Source of the DNA: Salvator merianae
Taxonomy: Eukaryota > Chordata > Lepidosauria > Squamata > Teiidae
Assembly: GCA_003586115.2 (NCBI GenBank)
Contig: QVOM02000034.1
Span: 129,739,936-129,803,935, forward strand
DNA: 64,000 bases
Direction of reading: 5' to 3'
The translations under genes were made by a program, and so were the position numbers. Shown here piece by piece: positions 44,690 through 54,387 of this stretch. Positions within the stretch are counted from its first letter, which is position 1, and each line of letters starts with the position of its first letter. The notes under the pieces are model-generated. The model did not search any database. It saw only the letters and a program-made list of their open reading frames with translations, and had not been told where the DNA came from.

Positions 44690-44912
44690 ACAGATTTGGA
44701 TTACTGTTACTGTACTGGCTGCAGCTCAGTGGTAGAACAAACTGTCTGAAAAGCAGATGATTTCTGACTTGATCTCCAGCCTTTCCATGAAAATAGGCAA
44801 TGGCAGATCACTTCTGCAGCTCTCTGAAGAAAACTACATAAAGGTGTCCATGTAGTCAATCAGAAGTTGGCTACGACTCAGTGATACTCAACAGCAACAA
44901 GAATATCTTCAG
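44690..44912 (+). mobile_element. Sauria-type tRNA-derived SINE with BovB-like tail
   Basis: The head has a tRNA-like A box (GCAGCTCAGTGGTAGAAC) and a weak B-box region (TTGATCTCCAGCC). A middle region with GTGTCCATGTAGTCAATCAG follows. The 3' end AGTTGGCTACGACTCAGTGA then ACTCAACAGCAAC resembles the BovB terminus at 40106-40150 (AGAGTCAAACATGACTAAGC). A tRNA head with a BovB-like 3' end is the design of Sauria SINEs, transcribed by Pol III and moved by BovB. Mutated and presumably inactive. Confidence 0.75.
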
Positions 44913-44969
44913 AAGTCAAATCCTGTGAAGATAGATATTGTAGTTATATCCTCAAGCTTAGATTCTTAG

Positions 44970-45530
44970 AAGAACTATGGAACACAGCCCAACAGCCCAA
45001 AAACTGCTACAAATGAGATTGAAACTGGCCGTGAAAGCCTGCACTCTACCATTACATTCTACCAAACAACAAAAACAGCCTATGTTGCTGTCCAATAGAC
45101 TCCCTGACCAAATTGGTAGAGAGCTTCTCTGATGTGATATTGGAAAACCCCAGGCTGGTGATAGTATGGATGTCAGCATAACATGCTGAGATTGTGCTGA
45201 AGGAATCAATGACGGATTCCATAGCAGCCATGTGACTGGGCCCACACAGAGGGTAGAGCACACTCTCGATCTAGTCTGCCTCCAGTGGGAAGGGAGTGGT
45301 TTGGGTGCTGGAGATATAATATTCCACCACTGTCAGGGGCAGATAAACATCTGGTAATGTTTGGTTTGAAAACAGCACTTTAGTCCTGCAAAGATGAAGA
45401 ACCCATTCATATGTTCTATCGCTGGAGGCTCATTTTCATTTTATATGTTTTAATAGGAGTAGCTTACTCTGAGACTTCAGGGTATAGGGCAAGATATCAA
45501 TGTAAATAAAATGAATGAATAAAAATAATG
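44970..45530 (+). mobile_element. L2-type LINE with internal deletion (endonuclease end joined to 3' tail)
   Basis: The segment 45225-45300 reads 'VTGPTQRVEHTLDLVCLQW', the conserved end of the APE endonuclease domain in L2 ORF2 ('GPTH..GHTLDLV'). Preceding sequence is a degenerate endonuclease. Then, without an RT, 45440-45520 holds the L2 3' terminus (CTGAGACTTCAGGGTATAGG, then GTAAATAAAATGAATGAATAAA). The RT and C-terminal parts were deleted, or two truncated copies lie side by side. Confidence 0.68.
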
Positions 45531-45839
45531 GAAGGTAAAGGTCTCCTCAAATCTTCTGAAGCTTCCAGGAGAACTGACAGTTCTCTGGAATTAAGAGATT
45601 CAATGGGATATTGACATGATAACTCCAAAGTGCATTGTCTGACAATGTGAAGCTTGAGGAACTCCATGGTTTGCTGAGTTATTTCAAGCAATGAAGCAGA
45701 TCAAGAGACATCTAGAGTGAAAGTGGTGGCCCACTTATGACTTCAGAGGGAATAGGTATGTAACCGGGGATACTCCTTGAGTTATCATTGTCTCTTGCAT
45801 CTCAAGTGTCTTCCGTGGCTAAGATGTTCTGTTATTACT
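45531..45839. other. No gene recognised
   Basis: Unassigned. It lies between two L2 segments and may be degenerate L2. Confidence 0.35.
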
Positions 45840-46389
45840 TTTACCTGATATGCCAGCTGTATTCCTTCTTGAACAGAGACAATTTATCCACTATCATCCA
45901 TGCACTAGTAACAACCCAATTAGATTACTGTAATATACTGCATACATAATATTGTAATACACTCTATCCTTGTAACTGCTGCAGAAGTTGCAACTACCAC
46001 AAAATGCTATAGCTAGATTGCTAAATGGGACACCTGTGTTTAAAAAGCTGAATTGGTTGTCAGTTAACTTCTGGGACAAATTAAAGATTTTGTTGATAAT
46101 GAAGGGTCCTTAACTTACTTGGGACCTATTACCTGGCAGATCACCTCTTCTGCTGTAAACTCATAAGATCATCAAGAGAGACCCATCTGTAGATATCATG
46201 CTACACTGAATGCTGTTTTACAACCATCTCTTCTCATATTTGTGAGGCACCCAGAGTAATGTCATTTACCCACTTCCTTGAAAGGCGTCTCTTCTCCCAG
46301 GTCTTCCCAGCCTGAGTGGTTCTACTTTCTCTGTGTATTGTCCTGCCTTCTGTTCACCCCTCTTAAAGTTTTATACCTGTTTGTTTTAA

Positions 46390-46428
<39 letters not shown>

Positions 46429-46440
46429 TTTAACTACTGG
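45840..46440 (+). mobile_element. L2-type LINE 3' part with (TTA)n tail
   Basis: Broken frames follow the L2 ORF2 C-terminus: ATCCATGCACTAGTAACAAC then CCAATTAGATTACTGTAAT ('IHALVTTQLDYCN'), GTTGCAACTACCACAAAATG ('LQLPQNAIARLLNG'), TGAATTGGTTGTCAG ('LNWLS'), then the degenerate end. A 38-bp perfect TTA microsatellite (46391-46428) follows, probably grown from the element's tail. Confidence 0.72.
46391..46428. repeat. (TTA)n microsatellite
   Basis: About 12 uninterrupted TTA units at the 3' edge of an L2 fragment. Confidence 0.97.
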
Positions 46441-47685
46441 GAGATGTTTTTAATGTCATTACATACATACAGGCAGACATACATGCATATGCATTTGAAA
46501 GCAACAGGGTAGGTACCTGCTGAGATGCTCACAATGGCTGTTTGGCTACTACAAGCAAAATGGAAGGGGACTGCTGGCACACATAGCTGCAACAGAGGCT
46601 GAAAAGTCACCCTCTACATGGAAACACTGGCATCCCTCAAGCCAGCTAGGACAGTGGCCGTGGAAATGGCCTCTTGGAACGGTCAGGCTGCACCTGAGCC
46701 AGTTCCCCCCACTCCCGTGAAGACACGACCTCTGTATGCATGCTATGAAAATCCCATTCCACTCCAACTACAGCAAAGCCGAAGAGAAGGAGTGCCTCCA
46801 GGTTTGCCATATTTTGAAGTGAGTAATAACACATCTAGACTGTTATGTGTGTGTTTCAAAGGACCTAGCTTCACCTGCTGTCTCGACATGTCACAATAGA
46901 AATAATGTTACCTACACACAGAATCAAACTGCAACGTTTCTCAGCATTTACAAAAGGTTTCTTGCACAGCAGTCATCTGTACTTCCTCCCTCAGGGATGT
47001 TTTCAGTATTACAGATGACAAGATGAGGCAGACAGAGGAGCTGTTACATACCACAGCAGTCCAAATTAAAATGGAGAATGTTGCCTTTGGGGAAAATTCG
47101 TAGATAATTAAAGCATTAATTCACACCCCGGCTTTGCTTAGAGGAGGCCAGGGCTACAGACAGCCACAACATTTCTCCAATAAAACCTATGATTCTCTAT
47201 GTGGCTTTCTACAGTGTACTCAGTTCATTGTAATTATTAAGAATCATTGGCACAAACACCCCTTATGTATGGATTATGAAGAGGAAATTCTTCCATCCAG
47301 GACTGCTTGAAAAAGTCAGTTCAGAAGACATGGGATCTAAAACTGACAAGTAAACTCCTGTGAACAGTCTGTTCTGTTTACATGGACAGAGGCAACCAGA
47401 ACTATGATTTTCAGGATCAGGGCCAGGGTTAGTTTTCTGTGTACTGCATCTCAGAATGGTCTGGTACATTATAACAAATCAGCAACTAAATGCAGCCATC
47501 TCATGGGCCTCTAAGCAGGTGCTTAGCAGAGACCATGAGCTGAGTTACTGAAAAAAATGGTTCTCTCGTCAAGTCTAAGCCACCTGTCCAACTGTGTGCT
47601 ATTAAATGTAAGGGCACCTGCTGATCTTACTCCTGCTGCCACCCCAAAACATGCCTTCAGCAACCCCCCTTCTCTTCCTAGGACA
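46441..47685. other. No gene recognised
   Basis: Unassigned. 47050-47250 looks unique with AT-rich motifs (GATAATTAAAGCATTAATTC) and could be regulatory; not supported further. Confidence 0.35.
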
Positions 47686-47689
47686 CACA

Positions 47690-47790
47690 GGGGGCAGTGC
47701 AGTGCAGTGGCTACAGCATCAGACTAACAGTTCCACTCAGGCCAGTCACTGCCTCTCAGGCTGCTCCCACATGGAGGAAAAACCATCTCT
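47690..47790 (+). mobile_element. tRNA-derived SINE fragment
   Basis: GTGCAGTGGCTACAGCATCA, GACTAACAG and GGCCAGTCACTGCCTCTCAG resemble the head and body of reptile SINEs of the form 'GTGCAGTGGTTAGAGTGTCAGACTAG ... GGGCCAGTCACT.TCTCAG'. It is short and diverged, with a middle deletion. Confidence 0.5.
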
Positions 47791-47791
47791 G

Positions 47792-49995
47792 AGGCAGCTT
47801 AGAGTTGGTTCACAGGTGGGATGGTTCCAATGCCAGTCTGCCCCTCATGAACATTCCAGGCTAGAAAGGGAGGATTGGAGGTGGGATGAGAATATGCTTC
47901 TGAGACATTTTCCCCCTTTTGTCTATGTATGAATGCATGTTAGACTAAGCAGTTCCAGATCATGATGAGCAGTGAAACCATTCCAAATTGGTAATTGTGA
48001 CATATCTTGAAAACTACTGTGTACAAATCAAACGGTAAAACATGTTGGGTTAAATGCTTACATGTTGGCACTGCCTGAAGGTTTGATGGATTGCTTTATT
48101 CCTTCATTCAATTTATTTAAAAGAAACCAAAGAACTCCAGCTACACAGAGTCCTGAGCCAGAGCCAGGCACTCACAGATGACTCTTAGGGGTTTTGCTCA
48201 TAGAATGCTTTATGGTGCTATATAGTGACCTACTTTTATAGAAAACAGAAATTAGCAGTTCCCGTGGGTAGATCCAGAGGTCTATGTGCCCTGTTCAATG
48301 CTTTGTAGCGGTAGCAGGGGCCTCTAGCCTCATTGATACAGGGGAACTCACCTCATCCTGAATTAGACTGAAGGTCACCTCCACGGAATCGTGGACATGT
48401 GGCCTGCAACATGTATAAATTACAATAATAAGCACCATGTTCAGCATTCAGACAAGGGCTCCCCAAAGGCCCCATTTTGCTTCCTGCCTCCTGGAGCTGG
48501 GCTCGCTCAGTGGGAGCCATGCCTTGTTTCACTGGCACTGGGCTTCTGCCTCCAAATCTGGTTCTCACAGCCTCACTGAGTCCCAAGACAGGTGAAAGGC
48601 AATGCACATCTCTCACAGTTACTGTAATCTGTGGCAGTAGAATAGACTGCATTTTTTTTTCCTACAATACTTTCTATTGTGTTTCTATGATGTATATGAC
48701 CACTATGACACATCATAGAAAAGGGAAGTTAGTTCACAGGTAAACACTGAGTTGCTTGCCCATATATTCAGTTCTGTTTATTTCCATATATTAGACATCA
48801 TCTTTCAACAAAGGCTCATGGTAGTTAAACATGTCAAATGCTAAAGAGTAAAAAAGACCTGGCTTGATCTTGCACCCGCACAAAATTTATTCAAAACTAA
48901 TAAATTGAGTTAGATAGTAAAATTTGAATTTAGAATTCTTCACACTTAACTTAAAAAATAGAAGCTAGATTCCAACAATTCTTTGAAATTCTCTCCTCCC
49001 TCCATTTCTCATTATTGTGGCCAATAAAGCCACAAGGATACATCATGAAAAGATGCACAATATTCATTTAATACATTTAAAAACAATAAACTTTACTAGA
49101 AGTAAACTTGACTAGCGAAGTGCATGTTCAAACTAAGACCTCCTCCTAGACTGCATGCAGATGATCGTTGTTCAATGAATAGATCTCCTGAAAAACTGTT
49201 TCAGTCCTGAGTTTATAAAAAAGCCATTCCTAATATCTTAACACATGAGAAAGCCAGAGCTTTGACAAGCAAATGACTAGAAGCATTTATTTCTACATAG
49301 TCCAATATTTTAAAATACACACATTTTATACATTTGTTGTTGTGCCCCTGTAATGTCTGTTTTCTCTTTGCTTTTCAGTCTCAAAAAAATCTTTCATTAC
49401 CTAATCAGCAAAACTCTCATTAACTTATTAGCTTCCTATTTAAATTCACTTATCTTGAAGTATGTTTGATTAAATATACAATCCTTCTCTTCAGAAAATA
49501 TCTTCACTAGCCGCCTGTTTTCTATTGACATGTATATGACGTTTATTTAGTAGCATCTTTGCCTTCTATTATGTATAATTTACATGACACTTTATAAGTT
49601 GTCTGGGCAGATAGTGAGCTCTTTCAGTCGTTTTACCCATGTATTGGAGGGTTTAAAGGAGCAAATCATTCTCTTTAAATTTAGGGATACAAAAAACATC
49701 ATCCCTACAGTTCAACTCTCCATCCTAGAAGCAACTGTGCACAGCAGCAGTACAATTTTATGTTTTATGTGGAAGTCTAATCAGATAACTCAAGGACACC
49801 TTTACATTTACATGTTGGCATCCATCTGTCTCAAAAGCCAATAGAAAGAACCTTGGCATGAGGGCATATAAACTCTGAGTTGCATGAGCATCGGATTTTC
49901 CCTCTCAGCATCACTGGTGTGATCCAAAGGAGTACAAACACAACATCTGGCACCAGGTAAACTGCAGAAATTCCAGAAAGATGACTTGTGGTCTC
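47792..49995. other. Long stretch without recognised gene
   Basis: No gene or repeat recognised. Overlapping short frames at 48353-48743 on both strands show no domain. Confidence 0.4.
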
Positions 49996-49999
49996 TCCA

Positions 50000-50185
50000 A
50001 CCACCTCAAGGACTCCACTCTGTATTTTCTGTCAGGGTTTTCTCTCTATCCCAAGAGTCTTACAAGGCAATGATGCTATTTGTCCATAGCTGAAAAGATC
50101 CCAAATGTTCCCATGACAGAGCAGGGATTCAAACTGAGGGAGTCCTGGATTCCTGGCTAGTATTCTTAAACACTGTGCCAGTAGT
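50000..50185 (-). mobile_element. tRNA-derived SINE fragment, antisense
   Basis: On the minus strand: GGCACAGTGTTTAAGAATAC then AGTTTGAATCCCTGCTCTGT, matching a tRNA-like A-box and B-box arrangement (B box close to GGTTCGAATCC) about 35 bases apart. 'TGTCATGGGAACATTTGGGA' follows. It is related to the SINE type at 47690 rather than that at 44690. Diverged. Confidence 0.55.
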
Positions 50186-50224
50186 GGATCTGAAACAGTG
50201 CTAACTGGTGCAGTCATTTCTCTA

Positions 50225-53045
50225 TACTACTGTAAACAAAAATGAGAAAAACTACTCAGCCAAACAACGAAGGAATACAGGAGGTAGACAAAACTATTCT
50301 TTCATCATCAAAATGCAAAGGCCAGACAGACACCCTGGCCTTAAGCCTGCCTACGAAGGCAAATAGAATTGCCTCATCTATGGACATTTCAAATTATTTG
50401 ATTTCAAATCCCAAACAAAAGCTTAGGGCAAACACAAAATTACCTGTGACAACTGTGAGTGGACAAAATGAGATTTTTGGAAGAACATGAATAAGGTCAT
50501 TTGACGAACACCCCCATGACCACTAAGCAACCTAAAAAGAATACAGCAACAAAAATTTCAAATGTATGCAGACCCTCCTCACAAACAGATCTCATCGAAA
50601 CTTTAGATGAAGCAGTTCATGACCTGAGACCAAAGTACAGAGAATACAGAAAGACCAAGTCACCTATGCTACCAGCAGAGTGGTTTACACTTAAAAGAAA
50701 TTATAAAGCCTTGATTAAAGTAAAGAAACTTCAACACCAACAAGAAACTTGGCAAAACCTGACAAATGCTTCATTGAAAAGGGATTCGACCACCTTTTGG
50801 AGAATCATTACGAGGAGTTGGCAAAATGGACGTTTGTCAATAGAACACACTATCCCTGCTAAAGTTTGGGAAAGCCATTTCAGGTTTCTCTACTTAAACA
50901 GCCAAGCTATGGAAATGCTTCCGTTGCCATCAATACGTGAAGAACCAGAATGGTCGCCTGTTACAACCGAAGAGATTTGCAAACTCATCTCCAACCTTAA
51001 ATCAGACAAAGCCCCCAGCCCAGATAATATCCCTCCAGAATTACTTAAAGCCAATACCAAGTGGTGGGCCCCAGTACTAGCATCCTTGTTCACCAGTATA
51101 GACTACACAACTAAAATCCCTGATGACTGGGGCTTAGCTGTTATAATTCCAATATATGAAAAAGGGGACAGAGCTGATCCATCCAATTATAGACCTATCA
51201 ATCTCCTGAATATTATTAGCAAGCTATACGCAGCACACCTTTCCTCCAAACTTGTGGGCTAGCTGGAGCAGGAGAATATTCTAGCAGAAGCTCAAGCAGG
51301 CTTTAGAAGTGGACGGTCAACAACTGATCAAGGACTAGTACTTCAGCATCTTGTGGAAAAATATGCCCTTAAAAAGGAGGATCACTCTACACAGCCTTTA
51401 TAGATTTCCAATCAGCTTTTGACCTCATCCCGATAGGCTGTGGGAAAAGCTGAATTCCAGCAGCATAGATAAACGCCTTCTGAACCTCATTCACAGCTTA
51501 TATGAAAACACACAACTCCAAATAAGATGCAATCAGCAGGGTCTTTTAACAGAGAAAGTACAGATTCACAATGGAGTTAAACAAGGCTGTGTTCTGGCAC
51601 CTACTCTATTCAATTTTTATGTCAACTCTTTGGTGGCAAATATGGAAGCAGTGCAAGCACATCCACCAACTCTGACAAATAAAGCTCTTCCAGTCCTCCT
51701 GTACGCAGATGACACAGTGCTTCTTTCTCTGACCCAAGTGGGATTAAAATGCTTGCTAAAAGCCCTAGAGTCATACTGCAGCAAGGAAAATTTGACAATC
51801 ATGCTTAGTCTAAGGTGATGGTGTTTACCAAAAGAAAGGCAAAATACAACTGGAAAATTGGCACTCATACCATTGGACAAGTTACATCTTTCAAATACCT
51901 AGGTATAATTTTTAATGTAAGGAGCAATTGGTCCACACACATCAAAAGTGTCACAGCAAATGCCCAAAGGCATATTAAAGTGATTATAAGGTTTTACTAT
52001 AAGAGTAGCAGACAATTCATTCCAGCAGCCACTCAAGTTTTTGCAACAAAGGTCATCCCCCAGCTCTTATATGGCTCTCAGGTGTACACACATAAAAACA
52101 TCTCTTCTCTGGAAATGCTGCAAACCAAATTTCTCTGTACAATTTTAGGATTGCCAACTTGTGTTTCCAATGGTGCGGTCCGACTAGAGGTAGGCCAAAC
52201 CAAAATCGAGACCCGGATGTGGATTCTTAAGATCCACTACTGGCTAAAGCTTATCTTTTCTCCAACTGGGTTAGCTCCTCTGACACTACTAGACCCCTGC
52301 CAAACAAAATGGAAGCTGACATTGCAGGAGAAGTTGAGAAGTATAGGACTTACACCACAGGAGTTGCTGGTACTAGGATATGATAGAGCTAGGGACACTG
52401 TCAAGCAAAGACTGTGGGACATGGACTTTCAAAACCATTTGAGTGACATAGCCAGACACCCAATTATAAAAGAAAATGCAAAGTTACTTACCCCAGCAAG
52501 ATATCTCTACAAACCGTACATTCCGAAACGAAGGAAGGCATTCACCCTGGCGAGATTCAATGTACTGCCCTCAGCTCTCCTCCAGGGCAGATTCAAGGGC
52601 GTTCCCTATCTAGAATGAACCTGCCCATGTGGACTGAATCAGGTGGGAAATGTTGCTCACACCATATTACATTGCCACTTTTATGAGGAGGCACGTGCAA
52701 CATTTATGACCCCTATTGTGTCCCAAATTCTAGATAAAGGAGAAGAGCATTGCCTGAAACATCTACTTGAAGACAACCAATTCCAGAATACTATAAATGT
52801 AGCCAAGTTTCGTGCATTAGCAATCAAATTAAGAACAAAAGCAACCACAAGTAACAGCCAGGGTCCTCAGACAAATTAGATAATGTTGACAAACTATATA
52901 TTTTAAATTTTTATTACTATGACATTTTACAATCATATCTTTATATTTTGTATATTATTTTTATATGTTGATTTTAAATATGCTAAGGATTGTTTATGTA
53001 TCTTGATTCTGGTTATTGACCGTACAAATAAATTCAGTTCAGTAC
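50225..53045 (+). mobile_element. Vingi-like LINE, 5'-truncated, inactive
   Basis: A sense LINE of about 2.8 kb. It has the linker before the RT, an RT with YADD, a long C-terminal domain with a CCHC knuckle, and a 3' UTR ending GGTTATTGACCGTACAAATA and TTCAGTTCAG. The APE endonuclease expected upstream is absent, so the copy is truncated. Stop codons at 51260, near 51400, and at 51816 and 52616 break the frame. The RT sequence resembles I-superfamily elements of the Vingi type described from lizards and some mammals. Clade assignment is from motif memory and could be wrong. Confidence 0.78.
50501..52879 (+). pseudogene. Vingi-like LINE ORF2 (RT and C-terminal domain)
   Basis: In order: the linker (HDLRPKYREYRKTKSPMLPA) and the RT finger block (SDKAPSPDNIPPELLKA). 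Next comes the palm start (DDWGLAVIIPIYEKGDRADP, then SNYRPINLLNIISKLYA), a degenerate piece (51262-51600) with 'QAGFRSGRSTTDQ' and 'GVKQGCVLAPTLFNFYVN', and the active site LLYADDTVLLSL (51700-51735). Post-RT domains run at 51815-52618 (SFKYLGIIFN; KAFTLARFNVLPSALLQGRF). The knuckle 'CPCGLNQVGNVAHTILHCHF' (52619-52680) follows. It would copy its own RNA at the nick; here it is broken into at least four frames. Confidence 0.82.
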
Positions 53046-53137
53046 TATAAATAAACTGCTTGCTTCATATGCAAGTGGGCAGAATTATACTGTACTCTAG
53101 CATTTCCCTCAGCTGTGCACACTGTACTTGTAGAGAT

Positions 53138-53265
53138 TTTGCAGTAGCTCAGTGGCAAAGCATCTGCTTCAGGTGCAAAAGGCCCCAGGTTCAATGTCAA
53201 GCAAGAGCAAACCAGTTTCACACCATCTCCAAGGAAACTGCATAGATGTGTCCATGCAATCACTA
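53138..53265 (+). mobile_element. tRNA-derived SINE, same family as 44690
   Basis: A box GCAGTAGCTCAGTGGCAAAG, then a good B box CCCCAGGTTCAATGTC about 35 bases on. The body GATGTGTCCATGCAATCA matches GGTGTCCATGTAGTCAATCA of the SINE at 44690. The BovB-like tail is not recognisable, so the copy is truncated or diverged at its 3' end. Confidence 0.68.
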
Positions 53266-53567
53266 CAAGACAAACTTAACTTTAAAATCGCTAAGTAGGT
53301 CATAGAAAGTCTTTGCGGAAAGAAATAATTCTGATAATTTTTCCTTCACTGCAATACACAATTTCCATTTTTAGGTACACATTTAAATATGTAAAAAGGC
53401 AAAAATAACACTTTTCTTCACAAACCTTTACTGGATAAGGCATATAAACTTCTGTTGTGGAGTCACCACTAAACAACAACAGCACTCTGCTCAGTGTTTT
53501 CACAAGTTTTTGATAGATGTGTTATAGGGAGGGCTTGGAAAAAAAAGCAGTGACATCAATAACTAGA
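53266..53567. other. No gene recognised
   Basis: Unassigned. Confidence 0.35.
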
Positions 53568-53753
53568 GAGGGGAATTTGGTGAGGGGTGGAGACACAAAG
53601 GTATGGTTTCCCCATGTCAAGCATGGGAAACATCAGTGTGGGAACAAGCAAGTCCCGATTGAGTCCATGTTAAAATGCAAACGTGGGAACGACCAGAACA
53701 CATACTCAGTCCTCGTTTTCCTCCAATACAGATTAAATTTACAATGTGGCACC
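53568..53753 (+). mobile_element. Harbinger-like element, copy 3 (one end only)
   Basis: Matches the last ~190 bases of copy 2 (42150-42340): GGGAATTTGGTGAG, GGTTTCCCCAT, CATCAGTGTGGGAAC, GTTAAAATGCAAACGTGGGA, CTCCAATACAGATTAAATTT and the end GGCACC. The rest is missing, so it is truncated or an internally deleted copy whose other end is not recognised. Confidence 0.75.
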
Positions 53754-53784
53754 ATGCCCATTGCTGACCAATTTTTGCTGTCCA

Positions 53785-54012
53785 AACTTGGAAGGCTTCA
53801 AAAAGCATTTGGACAATTTTATGATGGGCAAGGCTGTCAAATCAAAACTTAGCCCTGCTAGCTGTGTGACTTCTCTGACAGATGTGCCCTGCTTACAAGT
53901 TTCACAATAGGTGAGTTTTTATACCCTGTTCTTTTGCTTCCATAAGCAACCAGTCATGCTGTGAGACCAGCTTAGTGGACTTAATAGGCCACTGGTGATC
54001 CAGCAAATAATT
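53785..54012 (+). mobile_element. CR1-type LINE 3' UTR fragment
   Basis: GGAAGGCTTCAAAAAGCATT then TGGACAATTTTATGATGGGC and AAGGCTGTCAA matches the common CR1-type 3' UTR opening ('CTTCAAAAGGCATTTGGACAA.TTCATG...'). It ends near 'GACTTAATAGGCCACTGG', which occupies the place of the usual 'GACTAGATGGACC..TGG' near the CR1 3' end. Short and mutated. Confidence 0.62.
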
Positions 54013-54158
54013 TCATACATTTTTATGTTCTTAATAAATGCAAAGAAGATAAAAATAAATCAGATAACAAAAACTTCACGATACCATTCATTTTATCCCA
54101 GTACCTTTACAGCTTTATTACTGTCTTTGACCATTTTCAAAGCCATATCAACATGGAT

Positions 54159-54198
54159 TTTTATTTATTTATTTATTTATTTATTTATTTTATTTATT
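54159..54198. repeat. (TTTA)n tail of the L2 element
   Basis: About ten TTTA units with one irregularity near 54190. It marks the 3' end of the antisense L2. Confidence 0.95.
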
Positions 54199-54387
54199 GG
54201 ATTTGTATGCCACCCCTCTCCGAAGACTCGGGGCGGCTTGCAACATATAAATACATATAATAACAATCAAATTTAAAATTTAAAATCTAAAATTACAATT
54301 TAAAATCTAAAACCCCAAACCTAACATACATTCTTAACTAACATTCACACTACACAGTCATCCTACCAATCAAGTGGAGCATCAAAT

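Noticed and set aside
46391..46428. CRISPR-like or regulatory array
   Set aside because: A simple TTA microsatellite with no spacers; a vertebrate context makes CRISPR irrelevant.
50501..52618. Host gene on the plus strand (253- and 267-codon frames)
   Set aside because: Both frames are parts of one Vingi-like LINE reverse transcriptase gene.
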